Source of the DNA: Megaustenia siamemsis | Lineage: Eukaryota > Mollusca > Gastropoda > Stylommatophora > Ariophantidae | Reading direction: 5' to 3' | NCBI GenBank assembly: GCA_032433765.1 | Contig: JAVIAB010000041.1 | Coordinates: forward strand, 78,235,835-78,299,834 | Length of the DNA stretch: 64,000 nt | Shown: piece by piece, positions 11,838 through 24,252 of the stretch | Numbering within the stretch: the stretch's first letter is position 1 | Layout: every line of letters begins with the position of its first letter | Translations under genes and position numbers: made by a program | Notes under the pieces: model-generated | Databases searched by the model: none | Told to the model about the DNA's origin: nothing | The model's input: only the letters and a program-made list of their open reading frames with translations

Positions 11838-12135
11838 CGGCGGCCTCGGTAGCCGGGTTGGGAATACCAACCGACTGGACTACCGACGTTTGGACAACCC
11901 GTGTTCGATTCCCGCTGGGAGCAGTGCGAATTGTACTCGTGGTTTGAAAGAAAAAATATCCCTACGGTCAACCCAGTCGTTGGCAGAAATGGGTACCAGT
12001 GTATTACCCTGGCAATGTGAGGAATGTCGCCTCCAATCGTGAGTTTCGAGAAATCTCCGAACATTTCTGGATAGGAGTCCATATGGGTGGAAACTCGCGT
12101 GCTAAGACGCCGGTTCAAGTCTCGTACTTTACATT
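11838..12135 (+). mobile_element. tRNA-derived SINE
   Basis: The head has a pol III A-box-like ggtagccgggttgg (about 11848) and, 50 bp on, a B-box-like gtgttcgattcc (11901), the spacing of a tRNA gene. The sequence does not fold as a complete tRNA and continues for some 200 bp of unrelated body with the word aatgggtacc, which is also in the SINE at 46755. It sits directly beside a LINE 3' end. Confidence 0.72.
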
Positions 12136-12157
12136 TACCTTTACACGAGTTTAGTTT

Positions 12158-14465
12158 CATCATCATCATGGGCCATACCGGGTGGCGTAGGCGATCATGT
12201 CCTTCCACAAACTTCTATCTACCGTGCATTGTATCAGTTCGGATGTTTACTGTTTTCCATGCCATGACACTAAGCTGTCCAGTATTTTTTTTCTCTTTGT
12301 CGCCCTCGATCTCTCTTTCCCTGTATTTTGCCAGTTGTAACCAAGTATTCCAACTTTCCTCTTCTCATGATGTGCCAGAAAAATGTTGATTATTTCTTTC
12401 TGATGTTTCTCAGGAGCTCCCTTTTTGCGTTGGCCTCTTTGAGAATTCCTCATTGGTCTTTTTAGCTGTCCAGGGAACATTCAACATTCTTCTCAGAAAT
12501 CCCACGTCCGTGGCCTCTAATTTGTTTTTTTATTTGTTTTGTTTTCTGTCCATGATTCGCCTCCATAGGTCAGAAGTGGCTCTATATAGCATCGATGAGC
12601 TCTCTTTCTCACTTCTATTGACATAGATTTGTTGCATTAGCTGTTTTTCATTTTCTGAAATGCTTTTTTTTTTTGCTTTTTATTTCTGTGGTGCTTCTTA
12701 TTCCATCTGATGTTATTATGCCCAAGTATTTGAGACATTGTACTTGTTGCAGATTTGTCCTGTTTATTGTTTATGCTGCATGATAGTGATGATTGTTTCT
12801 TCGATATAACCATTACTTCTGTTTTCTTACTATTCAGACTGAGACCTTTCTTGTTGCTTTCTTTTACAATTATGTCTATCATTTCTTGTAGTTCGTTCTC
12901 TATCTCTGCTATTAAGACCGTGTAATCCGCATATCGCAAATGGTTTATGGTGTGACCCTTGTCTTCATTTCCCTTTTCATCTATTATTGATCGTATATGT
13001 TCCCTGTAAAGTGAAAACAAATCTTGCAACAGAACACAACCTTGTCTGACTCCATGTTTTATATATTGGAACTGTCCTGTTTGGTTGCCAATTCTTATAG
13101 CTGCTGTTGATACATGTGTGTACATTTATTTTATGCATCGCAGATCCTTGCCATCAATGTTCAATTTCTCCAGCATATTGATTATTTCCACATCCTTTAC
13201 TTTGTCAAATGTTTTTATGTGGTCTATAAAGCACATATATACGACTAATAGTGCGATGGTCTTCACAATCAGTGGCACCTGACGACTTCGGTATGGCTGC
13301 ACAGATAGATTTTAGTAGATCTTCAGGTATGTGTCCAGTGTTATATATGTCATTGAGTAGTTGTGGTATGACTTGTACTCCCAACTATCCTAATGCATTT
13401 ATCTCTTCGACTGTTATATTGTCAGGACCTGGAGCTTTGCCTCTTTTCATGTGTTGAATTGTGTCCTCCACTTCACTCTGCATTTTTGGTGGTCCCGTGT
13501 CCTTGTGTGACTTGTTTAGCTCTGGTATTTCATCATCATAGTGTTGACTGATATATTAATGTGCATCTTTCCATTATGTTTCGCTGTCCCATTATTATTT
13601 CCTTCCTTTGATTTCACACATCCCAAACTTTGACTTCCTTTCTTCCTGTTAATTCATTTAGCCGATTGTGTTTTTTTTGGTTGTTTTTCTCTATTGCTTC
13701 CCTTTTTAACAATCCTTCCTTTGATTCTCTGCTTTGCTTCTCTGCATTTGTATTTCTTTGTGCTATATTTTGTATGCCCTTTCTTGTTTCTTATGTTTTC
13801 GTCTTTCGCCCATTAGTTCTTGCATTTCTTTTGTCACCCACTTTCTTTTTGGTGATTCTTTCAGTCCCTGATAATATTTCTTTTGATGTTTGTTGAATCG
13901 ATTGTTTAAACATTTCTCACTGCTCCTCGATGTCCTGTACTTTCTCAATAGCATATCTATTTTGTACTATCGTACTGTACTTATCACTCATCTGTCTATT
14001 TACTCTAAGCATATCTAGTTGTAATTTTATATTTCTTGGGGATCTCTGTGTCTTCCGCAGTTTTATTCTTATCCTTCCAACTACTGGTACATGGTCACTA
14101 TTGCAATCTCCTGGCCTTGTTTTAACACATGCTAGCTTATTTCAGAATTTTCTCTGTACTGTACCAGTATAAAATCAATTGTATTGTGTACTTTGTTGTC
14201 TGGGCTTTGTCGATGCCCAAAGTAGTCTAGGCTGTTGCTTGAACCAGGTGTTACCTATAATTATTGTATGTGTCTTAGCCCAATCTATCAATCTATCCCC
14301 TCTGTCATTCGTATTTCCAAGGCCATGCCTTTCAGTCACATGTTACACTTTTGCTCTTCCTACCTTTGTAGATATTAAGTTGTATTTTGACATAAGTATG
14401 CATAGCAATATAAGATGGTAGTTTATCATTTCTTTCCTTTTTGGTAGTGTATGTAAGCCCTAGAC
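12158..14465 (-). mobile_element. RTE-like LINE, near full ORF but decayed
   Basis: Read on the minus strand it runs from the end of the endonuclease (about 14000-14460, with GDCNSDHVPVVG-like codons in broken frames) through the linker, the RT (HGVRQGCVLLQDLFSLYREH at 13041 and HLRYADYTVLIAE near 12930) to the 3' domain at 12158. The usual YADDT is YADYT here, so the second catalytic Asp is lost. There are many frameshifts. It lies in the 5.2-kb intron between CUB exons at 11433 and 16654. Confidence 0.78.
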
Positions 14466-14469
14466 AGCA

Positions 14470-14898
14470 GCTATTGTCTCTTTAAATGAGATCCTTTGTC
14501 AGCCATCACGGTGTGGGGACCATAACTGGCACTACTTGTCGGCTGCTCCCACAACACCATCCACCACCTGCTCCAATGGCTTCACATAACCCTGATAGGG
14601 GGCTAAAAGGGAGCTCCGCCTTGCCCAAGGTTGTCCCAAAGACTAACGGAGGAAAGGAGACGTCTTGCTATTAGAGAGATGAGAGGAAAGAGCCTGTACG
14701 ATCGGGGTAACATCTATTATGCAGACGCATTCCAGATACATGCAGAAGTAGTTAGGTTGACGTAAGTAGATTAGAACAGCTCAAGATTTAGATTACTGGA
14801 CAGTCATGGAGAGTGTTAAAACTACAGAGGTCTGTTATGTTGTAGTTATTGTTGATTATCTGTTACAAATCATCATTATGTGCAGAGGAACCAATTGT
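14470..14898. other. No recognised feature
   Basis: Contains a moderately GC-rich stretch near 14500-14650 (ccaccacctgctcc, aagggagctccgcc) that could be the 5' end of the LINE to its left or a separate insertion. Not identified. Confidence 0.4.
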
Positions 14899-15097
14899 TT
14901 GTTATCTTGTGTGTCTGTATTTTGTTATCTTGTGTGTCTGTATTATGTTATCTTGTGTGTCTGTATTATGATATCTTGTGTGTCTGTATTATGTTATCTT
15001 GTGTGTCTGTATTATGTTATCTTGTGTGTCTGTATTATGTTATCTTGTGTGTCTGTATTATGTTATCTTGTGTGTCTGTATTATGTTATCTTGTGTG
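14899..15097. repeat. 23-bp minisatellite
   Basis: About eight to nine copies of tgttatcttgtgtgtctgtatta with very few differences. The 23-bp unit rotates through the three frames, which makes Cys/Val/Leu-rich open frames that are not genes. Confidence 0.93.
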
Positions 15098-15344
15098 GTA
15101 GTAGAAAATGATAATGGTAGTTTTAGGACAACATAAGCCGAATATTTTGAATTCAGGATTTATAATCAACTATCATCAAACATTATAATTCTCATCCGAG
15201 GACCAATTTTGCCAAACAGCGAAATGGCGAAGGCCGATAACTAAAACAGTAACAAGTTTGTATAATAGGGTCGTTAATTCTAACTTCTGGTAAATGTGAC
15301 TGGTCTGGAACAAAGGACTAATACCATTACAACTTATTACATGA

Positions 15345-15670
15345 AGAGATGGGAAGAGGTGTCCTGTAAACCTGGGAGGGTAGACCATCTAAGGGCAGAA
15401 TCCCCCTACAGAAAAGACAATCTGCTGCCTTGCAGGAAGATTGGGGACAATCAAAGGCTAAGGAAAGCAAACCTGAAAAAATGCTGGCTGAAATCGGATG
15501 CACTGGGCCACTGGCGCAGAACACAGTGCAACGTATTAACGGGTGTTCAGTCAGAGTGGATCTGGCAGACTCTAAATGTGACGTTCTGTCTGTGGGGGCG
15601 ATCAACACACTTAACCTGACAGCTGACTTCATGTGGGAGTCTGGAATCCTACTCTGACTGAGTCCTGATC

Positions 15671-15704
<34 letters not shown>
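15345..15704 (+). mobile_element. Jockey-like LINE 3' end, rearranged, with GA tail
   Basis: Ends with the codons TADFMWESGILL and a stop at 15655, then tgactgagtcctgatcgc and (GA)n to 15704, matching 435-534. The preceding 250 bp reads as scrambled relatives of the zinc-cluster region, so only the last part is confidently assigned. Confidence 0.65.
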
Positions 15705-15706
<2 letters not shown>

Positions 15707-15764
15707 TAGGACTCTAGCGAATATACTCTCGGATTGCCATTGGTCCTTTACTATCTTACAAATT

Positions 15765-16062
15765 TCTGAAATGCTATTTTGGTCTGAGCTATTCTGCTTT
15801 TTATTTCTGTGTTGCATCTTCCATCTGATGTTATCACTGTGCCCATGTATTTCAAACGTTGCACTTGTTTCAGATTTGTCTTGTTTATTTTTATGTACAT
15901 TGGAAAGATATAATTAACCATCTTTCCGTCAAAAATCGTAAAAGTGAACGTTGACGCAAACATGACCGCGCCATCTTGAAACCGGAAAGGAACTTCCATT
16001 TTGTTGTCATTGCCTAGAAAACAGTCAACAACAGAATTGATACGATGTACGGTAAACATGAT
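15765..16062. mobile_element. Small RTE-like LINE pieces in both orientations
   Basis: 15765-15905 matches the minus-strand segment also seen at 18900-19035 (word tctgagctattctgctttttatttctgtg). 16010-16060 matches the plus-strand 3' segment gaaaacagtcaacaacagaa found at 56760. The two pieces face opposite ways, pointing to inversion or independent insertions. Confidence 0.65.
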
Positions 16063-16090
16063 GCTGATTCCATGAAGAATAATGGCAATG

Positions 16091-16640
16091 TTAAAACAAC
16101 GTAGATCTAATGTATGTCAAGGTTATTATTTGTATTTAAAACAACGTAGATCTAATGTATGTCAAGGTTATTATTTGTATTTAAAACAACGTAGATCTAA
16201 TGTATGTCAAGGTTATTATTTGTATTTAAAACAACGTAGATCTAATGTATGTCAAGGTTATTATTTGTATTTAAAACAACGTAGATCTAATGTATGTCAA
16301 GGTTATTATTTGTATTTAAAACAACGTAGATCTAATGTATGTCAAGGATATTATTTGTATTTAAAACAACGTAGATCTAATGTATGTCAAGGATATTATT
16401 TGTATTTAAAACAACGTAGATCTAATGTATGTCAAGGATATTATTTGTATTTAAAACAACGTAGATCTAATGTATGTCAAGGTTATTATTTGTATTTAAA
16501 ACAACGTAGATCTAATGTATGTCAAGGATATTATTTGTATTTAAAACAACGTAGATCTAATGTATGTCAAGGTTATTATTTGTATTTAAAACAACGTAGA
16601 TCTAATGTATGTCAAGGTTATTATTTGTATTTAAAACAAC
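16091..16640. repeat. 45-bp minisatellite, 12 copies, near identical
   Basis: Twelve copies of a 45-bp unit (starting ttaaaacaacgtagatctaa) differing almost only at one position (ggttatt or ggatatt). It ends 13 bp inside the intron that follows CUB domain 3 exon A. The unit length is divisible by three, creating a 188-codon frame that is not a gene. Confidence 0.95.
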
Positions 16641-16653
16641 TGTGGTAACTTAC

Positions 16654-16735
16654 CTCGGATTATTATTGGGATAATACAATGAGCTGAAGTAATTATCAAA
16701 AGACGAAGAGTACAGCGTTCCATTTCTACACAGAT
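16654..16735 (-). CDS. CUB domain 3, exon A
   Basis: 82-bp exon, acceptor ...tttacag, donor cgag|gtaagt, phase 1 in, phase 2 out. The frame gives DLCRNG (first Cys) and NYFSSLYYPNNNP. The donor is a perfect consensus, yet the following intron enters a 45-bp tandem array after only 13 bp (array 16091-16640). The exon itself is intact. Confidence 0.86.
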
Positions 16736-16739
16736 CTGT

Positions 16740-17440
16740 AAACAAAAAGTGGGTTTCCACAAATTCAGTTGTTTTGCGCTTCCTGAGATATAATTAAAAT
16801 GTGTGGCGTCAAAATTAAAGGGAATATTGTTTCTTGTGTTCATCTAAACATGCACATGGATCTATTGCTTTAATACTAAATGTGTTACAGTAAAACTCAG
16901 CATTTTCAGTTGGAAACTAGTAAAATTAATTTATTTTCTTACACAATATCAGCAATAATAAAACAGACCAAAACAGAAAAATAACAGTAATTATTTATAA
17001 TGCGATATCTACTGAAAAAAATTATATAAAATGACGATATCACCATAAGAAATAGCATGAGACATAACATTTATCACCATTACCATTTATATTGATCCAT
17101 TTATTATTATACAATACATACGCTATCAATTCCACACATATCAAGAACATTTATATTAATTATTTTTAAAAATATTTAATCTCATAAGGAGTTGCTAAAA
17201 ATAGACAAGACGCGTGAAAACGCATAATCGAAGAGAGCGAAATGTCATAACATTTTGTTCCTGAAAAAATATGCAAGCTAAAATATAGTTCAAATATGTT
17301 AATTTATATGCAACACTATGGTTTATTACTGGTGTCATTATCACTGTGGTTTATTATTGATATTATAACAATAGGCTAATTACTGATGTTATTCCAGTTG
17401 CTTTACATACTATACCAGTTTGTGTATCATCTGTTTACAA
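16740..17440. other. AT-rich intron, no recognised feature
   Basis: Strongly AT-rich sequence upstream of CUB domain 3 exon A. Only short A/T runs are seen. Confidence 0.55.
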
Positions 17441-18405
17441 ACGACAGTGGGATTGTAATTTACTCTGGAGGAAGCACACACGAAAGAGAAGTAGGAATCA
17501 TGTTAGATAAAGAAAGAATCAAAACAGTGAAAGGATGTTGACCAGTATCAGATAGAATTATGATAGTAAAGTTTAGAAGTAAACCAATGGATATCAACAT
17601 AATTCAAGCATAAGCATCAACAAATAATAGCTAAGAAGAAAATGTTGGCAACTTTTACAATGAGTTAACGATGACCACGGAACAGTGTAAATCCCCCCCC
17701 CCCACCCCCCCCCCAAAAAAAAAAAAAAAAAAAAACTATTATTTTTGGGATTTCAATGCAAAGGAAGGAACAGCTAAAGTACAAAGTGTGAAAGGAGGAC
17801 ATGGCTTAGGAGAAACAAATGACAGAGTGGGTGGATTGATAGATTGGGTAAAGACACAAGAAGTAAATATAGATGTCATCTGGTTCAAGCAACACCCTAG
17901 ACGATTATGGAAATGACAAAGCCCAGACAACGAAGAACACATTAGAACTGATTTTATATTGGTAAAGAAAATATTCATGCATGGGCTAACATCAGTTAAA
18001 ACAAGGCCAGTAGCAAATAGCAATAGTGACTATGTACCAGTAGTTAGAGAAATGAGAATAAAACTAAAGAGGACATTACGTTTTTAATGTCCTGAATTGC
18101 TTCCTCCATTTCACACTGCATTCTTGTTGGTCCTGTGCTTTTGTTTGAATTGTTTACCTTTGTATTTCATCGTCCTTGAGTTGACTGACACAATATTTCT
18201 ACCTTTCCATCATCTTCTCTTCTATAATTATTATATTTCGTTCCTTTGATTTCACACATCCTTAAACTTTAACGTTTTTTTGTTGTTCCTGAGACACAAG
18301 ACCAAAATATTACTAAAAAACATCATAAGACGTGTAATGAAAAAGATAAAGTCAGAAAGAAGCGGGGAACAATATGGATTTGTGGAAGGAAAATGCACAA
18401 TATTA
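17440..18405. mobile_element. RTE-like LINE mosaic with inverted piece
   Basis: 17440-18065 reads plus-strand endonuclease codons (IVIYSGGSTHEREVGIMLDK, then GHGLGETNDRVGGLIDW). 18085-18245 is the same family's linker in minus orientation. 18273-18405 is plus again, with RT-start codons (EQYGFVEGKCT). The segments are the right family but in an order and orientation that needs at least two rearrangements. Confidence 0.68.
17693..17735. repeat. Poly-C then poly-A tract
   Basis: A run of C with one A interruption followed by about twenty A, inside the endonuclease piece of a LINE. It breaks the LINE frame. Confidence 0.95.
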
Positions 18406-18411
18406 CAATAA

Positions 18412-21130
18412 TAATTATGTGCCATACCGGTTGGCATAGGCGATCATGTCCCTCCACAATCTTCTATCCACAGTGCATCGTATCAGTTCTGTTGTTGACT
18501 GTTTTCCATGCCATGACACCAAGCTATCCAGTATTTTCTCGCTTTGTCGTCCGCGATCTCTCTTTCCTTTTATTTTGCCAGTTGTAACCAAGTATTCCAA
18601 CTTTCCTCTTCTCATGATGTGCCCGAAAAATGTTGATTGCTTCTTTCTGATGTTTTTTAAGAGCTCCTTTTTTTGTGTAGGCCTCTTTGAGAACTTCCTC
18701 ATTGGTCTTTTTAGCTGTCCAGGGAACTTTCTACATTCTTCTGAGAAATCCCATCTCTGTGGCCTTTAATCGTCTTTTCATTTGTTTGTCTACTGTCCAT
18801 GACTCGCTTCCATAGGTCAGAATTGGTTCTATATAGCACCGATGAACTCTCTTTCTCATTTTTATTGACATAGATTTGTTGCTTAAGATATTTTTCATTT
18901 TCTGAAATGCTATTTTGGCCTGAGCTATTCTGCTTTTTATTTCTGTGGTGCATCTCCCATCTGATGTTATTATTGTGCCCAATTATTTGAAACGTTGCAC
19001 TTGTTTCAGATTTGACTCGTTTATTTTTATGCTGCATGGTGGCGATGATTGTTTCTTCGATATGACCATTGCTTCTGTTTTCTTACTATTCAGACTGAGA
19101 CCTTTCTTGTTGCTTTCTTCTATTATTATGTCTATCATTTCCTGTAGTTCGTTCTCTGTCTCTGCTATTAAGACTGTGTCATCCGCATATCGCAAATTGT
19201 TTATGTTGTGACCGTTGTCCTCAATTCATTTTTTGTCTACTAGTGATTTCATAATACATTAGCTGTAAAGTGAAAACAAATCCGGTGACAGAACACAGTC
19301 TTTTCTGACTCCATGTTTTATAAATTGGAATTGTCCTGTTTGGTTGTTAATTCGTATAGCTGCTGTTTGTTGCCAGTACATGTTTTTTTATGATTCGCAG
19401 ATCCTTGCCATCAATGTTTAATTTCTCCAGCATATTCATTATTTCCACATGATTTACTTTGTCAAATACTTCCGTGTAGTCTATAAAGCACATATATAGA
19501 TCTTTCTTTACCTCTATAGATCTTTCTATCAATGTTCTTAAGATGTATATTGCATTATTGGTGCCCTTTCCTTGCACAAATCCACATTGTTCCTCACTTA
19601 TTTCTGGTTTTATTTTGTTCCTTACACGTCTCATGTTGATTCTTAATAATAATTTAGTCATATGGCTCATGAGACTAATAATGCGATGGTCTTCACAATC
19701 AGTGGCGCCTGACTTCTTCGTATGGCTACAAAGATAGATTTTAGTAGATCTTCGGGTATGTGTCCAGTGTTACATATGTCATTGAGTAGTTTTGTTATGA
19801 CTTGTACTCCCAACTCTCCTAATGCATTTATCTCTTCATTTGTTATATTGCCAGGTCCTGGAGCTTTGCCCCTTTTCATGTGTTGAATTGCGTCCTCCAC
19901 TTCACTCTGCATTATTGGTGGTCCTGTGTCTTCATTTGAATTATTTAGTTCTGTTCTTTCATCATCATAGAGTTGACTGATATATTCTGTCCATCTTTCC
20001 ATTGTCTTCTCCTGTCCCATTATTATATTTCCTTCCTTTGATTTCACACATCCTAAAACTTTGACTTCTTTTCTTCCTGTTAATTCATTTAACTGATTGT
20101 GCATAAATTTTGAGTCTTTCTTTTGTTGTTTTTCCATTTCTTCACATTTCTGTTTTAACCATCCTTCCTTTGCTTCTCTGCACTTGTTTTGGATCTCTTT
20201 GTGCAATATTTTGTATGTCCGTTCTTCTTTCTTATGTTTTCTTCTTTCGTCCATTAGTTGTAATATTTCTTCTGTCATCCATTTCTTTTTGTTGATTCTT
20301 TTAGTCACTGGTATTACTTCTTTTGATGTTTGTTGAATCGATTGTTTGAGCATTTCCCACTGCTCCTGGATGTCCTGTATTTTCTCAATAGCATTATATC
20401 TATTTTGTACTATCATGCTGTACTTATCACTCATTTGTTTATCTACTCTTAGCATATCTAATTCTAATTTTATATTTCTTGGTGATTTATGTGCCTTCCG
20501 CAGTTTATTCTTATCTTTCCAACTACTGGTACATGATCACTATTACAATCTGCTCCTGGCCTTGTTTTAACAGATGTTAGCCCTTTCCTGAATCTTCTCT
20601 GTACCAGTATAAAATGAATTTGATTATGTATTTTTTTGTCTGGGCTTTGTAATGTCCATAGTCGCCTAGAGTGTTGTTTTAACCAGGTGTTACCTATAAT
20701 CATTTCGTGTGTCTTTGCCCAATCTATCATTCCCTTCTGTCATTCGTCTCGCCAAGGTCATGCCCCCTAATCACATTTTGCACTTTAGCTGTTCCTACCT
20801 TTGCATTGAAATCCACTAATATAATAGTTGTTTCTTGGGATGTACACTGTTACATGGTCATCTCTAGCTCCTCATAAAAAGTGTCAATCTCTTCCTCTTC
20901 GCTATTACTTGTTGGTGCATCTTGAATTATGTTGATATCCATTGGTCTTCCTCTCAATTTTACTAGCAAAATTCTGTCTGATACTGGCCAAAATCCTTTC
21001 GCTGTTTTGCTTCTTTCTCTATCTAACATAATGCCTACTCCTCTTTCGTGTGTGGTTCCCCCAGAGTAAATTACATTTCCACTGTCGCGTTGTAATAATC
21101 CTGCTCCTTTCCATCTCTGGTACAGAAAGA
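18412..21130 (-). mobile_element. RTE-like LINE, best-preserved copy
   Basis: Minus-strand copy spanning endonuclease (20850-21125: HERGVGIMLDRERSKTAKGF, PMDINIIQ), linker (19667-20455, the longest intact frame, 262 codons, with KRINKKKWMTEEILQLMDER and KRGKAPGPGNITNEEI), RT start (19347-19670: CGFVQGKGTNNAIYILRTL, CFIDYTEVFDKV), RT end (18983-19195, RYADDTVLIAETENELQEM) and 3' domain (18415-18982). The YADD catalytic pair is present. Frameshifts separate the pieces, so it is inactive. It fills most of the intron between exons 16735 and 21504. Confidence 0.82.
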
Positions 21131-21134
21131 GATG

Positions 21135-21500
21135 AGAAGATAACATCAAAGAATGGATACGTATAGACTTCGCAGACTTCCAGAGAATGACTAACATAAA
21201 TACATGGAGAATGTGGGTGAAATCAGAAGTCGAGAACGACTCACAGGTCTATGGGAGGAAGAAGAAGAAGAATTTCTCCAATCCCAAAAGTTTATTTCTG
21301 CCTATTCACGTGGCTTATGTTGTATTTGGCCGTACACTCTAGTTCATCTAGTGAAAGCAGTTCCGTTTCAACCTTCCGTCAGGTCCAGATCCGTTGATGA
21401 TTATAGTTTTGCATATTATCTTTAATTTATTAAGCAAATAATTGTATGTTCATGTTACGATGATCTTATATGGGGAAAGTTTGAGCCCATGTATCACCAT
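21135..21500. other. No recognised feature
   Basis: Short stretch between a LINE and CUB domain 2 exon C. A purine-rich gaagaagaagaag run lies near 21260. Nothing else is supported. Confidence 0.5.
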
Positions 21501-21503
21501 TAC

Positions 21504-21665
21504 CTGATCTGTCCTCCTGGGCTATGTACTCGAATTTGAAACCGGTGTAGCTGAGAGAGGCACTAGAATGAAACAGAACAGTCATGGAGCTTCCAGTACT
21601 TGTGTAGGTTGTACTTGGAGGTGAGTAGCACAATGTTTGTATTCTCGGAGATCTCATGCTACTAC
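21504..21665 (-). CDS. CUB domain 2, exon C
   Basis: 162-bp exon, acceptor ...tttag, donor tcag|gtaatg, phase 1 in and out. It encodes SPRIQTLC (fourth Cys), TSTGSSMTVLFHSS and FKFEYIAQE, aligning without gaps to exon C of domain 1. The last partial codon (G) joins the AT of exon A at 16735 to restore the Asp that starts every module. The intron on its 5' side (5.75 kb) contains the mariner-in-LINE nest. Confidence 0.87.
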
Positions 21666-22909
21666 CTAAAGATGATAAATATGAAAACATGAATGCTGGT
21701 TAATTGAATTATAATCATTTGCTTGTATGTTGACTTAAACAAAAGAATCAGTTTACTTAATCATCAAATTAAAAATTAAAAGCAGCAGGACTGAACAGCA
21801 TAGAGAGATAAGATAATACAGGCACTAGAAGATTTTGGCATTGAAGTAATTACATACATATGCAACGACATATACCACACAGGATACATACCAAATGAAC
21901 TAAAAACATCAACTTTCATTGCATTGCCTAAAAAGAATGGTGCAGTTGAATGCAGTGACTTTAAAACAATAAGTCTAATGAGCCATGTTACAAAAATCCT
22001 GCTAAAAGTTATACAAGGAAGGATTCAGAATAAAATCAATACTGAATTAGATGAGCAGCAATTTGGATTTAGGAAAAATAGCGGGACAAAAGAAGCCATA
22101 TTCTGCATGAGAACATTAATCGAAAAGTACACAGAAGTAAACAAACCAGTATATGCCTGCTTCATAGACTACACCAAAGCTTTTGATAGAGTACACCGCA
22201 AACAACTTATAGAATGCCTAAAAGAGATACACCTAGATGACATGGACATACGACTAATATGTGATCTATACTGGGAGCAAACAGAAATACTAAAATATAA
22301 CAAAGAGAACTCTACACCCATTGATATAAAAAGAGGAGTAACACAGGGATGCATCCTATCACCAAGCTTGTTCAATCTATACACTGAGCAAATCTTGAAA
22401 AAAACATCATAGAGATGTCAGGCCTACAAATTAATGGAAAGATAATCAATAACCTAAGATATGCTGACGATACTGTACTACTAGCAGAAAATCCTAAAGA
22501 TCTACAACAATTACTTAATGAAAAAAACATTATAAGCAAAAAATATGGACTAGATATGAATGTCAAAAATACTAAAACTATGATCATAAACAAAGGAAAT
22601 GTTCAAAACCCACAAATGGACATCGAAATTTAAAGAATAGACCTGGAGACATTCAGAACTACATCTACCTTGGACATACTATAACCAGTGATAGAAAATG
22701 TACAACTGAAATAAACAAAAGAATAGGAATGACAAAAAGTAATTTTAATGCCATGAAGAACATACTTACATCAAAACAAATAATACCAGGGCTAAAACTA
22801 AGAATAGCAAAATGTTGCATCTTCTCAATATTCCTATATGGTGCAGAAACATGGACATTAGACAAGAAAACAGAACAGAGAATTGAAGCCTTTGAAATGT
22901 GGATATATA

Positions 22910-24252
22910 CGTAGGGAGATCAAAAAGTAATGCACACCAATTTTTTTTCTCGGCTAATAACAATGATAGGAATATGAAATTTTGCACACTTGGAATATGA
23001 CATGTTCCAATTATGTGCACCAAATTGCACAGCATTTTGTAAAATATTACGCAATCTATGAACCGTTAAAATGGAGCTTGTCAACAATGTCCGTTACAAA
23101 CAGCGAATTGTCATAGAATTTCTGGTTGCGGAAAAAGAAACTGTGGCAAACATTCATAAACGACTGTGTGCAGTGTACAAATGTTCTGCAGTCGATAGGA
23201 GCACAGTTAGTCGCTGGGTTCAGAGACATAAAGCTGCAGAAAGTGTACGAGTGGAGCTGCATGATTTACCGCGTTCTGGGCGTGTTGCCTCGGCTACCAG
23301 CACAGACACGTTAAACCGGGCTGATGCCATTATTTGTAAGGATAGGCGTATCACTAGTCAGCAATTGGCATTGCAGCTTACAGTCAGCAAGGGAAGTGCA
23401 ATCGCAATTTTTAAAACTCTCGGATATTCACAGATTTGCGCTCGATGGGTTCCTCGGTGCCTAACAAATGATCACAGAGTTCAAAGGAAAACATTCTGTT
23501 CTGAATTGTTGGAGCGTTTCGGTGTTGAAGGAGAAATGTTTTTGTCCAAAAATTGTTACCGGTGACGAAACGTGGGCACATTATTATGAGCCTGAAACAA
23601 AAATGCAGTCAATGGAATGGCATCATCCGCAGTCACCAAAAAGAAAAAAAAATTCAAAACATCTCCATCAGCCGGAAAGGTGATGATCACCGTCTTCTGG
23701 GACATTGATGGTGTGATTCTTGTTGATGTAATGACAAGAGGTGAGACAATCAACTCGACAGCTTACATCAATACACTGACAAAACTCAAAAATCGGTTCC
23801 ACAGAGTTCGGCCTAAAAAGCCATCTGCAGATTTGTTGCTTCAACATGACAATGCACGCCCTCACACAAGTCTGGTAACACGGGAAGCAATCAACAAATT
23901 TGGTTGGACTGTACTGCCCCATCCTCCTTACAGCCCTGATCTGGATCCCTCAGATTTCCATCCGTTTGGACCACTCAAAAAATTCCTGCGTGGGAAACAC
24001 TTTGACAATGATGAGGATGTGATCCATGCAGTTAAAAAATGGCTACGCGAGCAGGACAAAACTTGGTACAAACGAGGTATTCATGACCTAGTTTCGCGTT
24101 GGCGTAAGGCAATACGCTTGGACGGAGATTATGTTGACAAATAGGTAGTGTCAAGGGGATGTTCAGCTACAATCTGTGAAAATTTCACACATTTATCCCG
24201 AATAGTTTCCGAGAAAAAAATTGGTGTGCATTACTTTTTGACCTCCCTTCAG
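22910..24252 (+). mobile_element. mariner element, 1343 bp
   Basis: Terminal inverted repeats of about 30-40 bp are nearly identical: gggagatcaaaaagtaatgc on the left, gggaggtcaaaaagtaatgc when the right end is reversed, both continuing into caccaattttttttctcgg-like sequence. TA flanks both sides (22908-22909 and 24253-24254), as expected for mariner target duplication. Removing the element restores the host LINE sequence seen at 41635. The size is normal for mariner. Confidence 0.92.
23071..24144 (+). pseudogene. mariner DD34D transposase, two frameshifts
   Basis: The start Met at 23071 begins an N-terminal helix-turn-helix half with RSTVSRWVQRHKAAESV and the linker motif ARWVPRCLT. The frame shifts near 23540 (by a T5 run) and back near 23645 (in an A run). 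Catalytic residues are all present: Asp in VTGDETW (23564), Asp in HDNARPHTS (23848) and Asp in YSPDLDPSD (23953), with 34 residues between the last two, the DD34D spacing of mariner. Total length about 358 codons is close to the family's usual 345-350. It catalysed cut-and-paste transposition when intact; the frameshifts make this copy dead. Confidence 0.9.

Noticed and set aside
16082..16648. 188-codon frame of near-perfect 15-residue repeats
   Set aside because: A 45-bp minisatellite in an intron; the frame ends as soon as the array ends.
19667..20455. 262-codon host gene
   Set aside because: It is the linker region of an RTE-like LINE and matches other copies of the family in the window.
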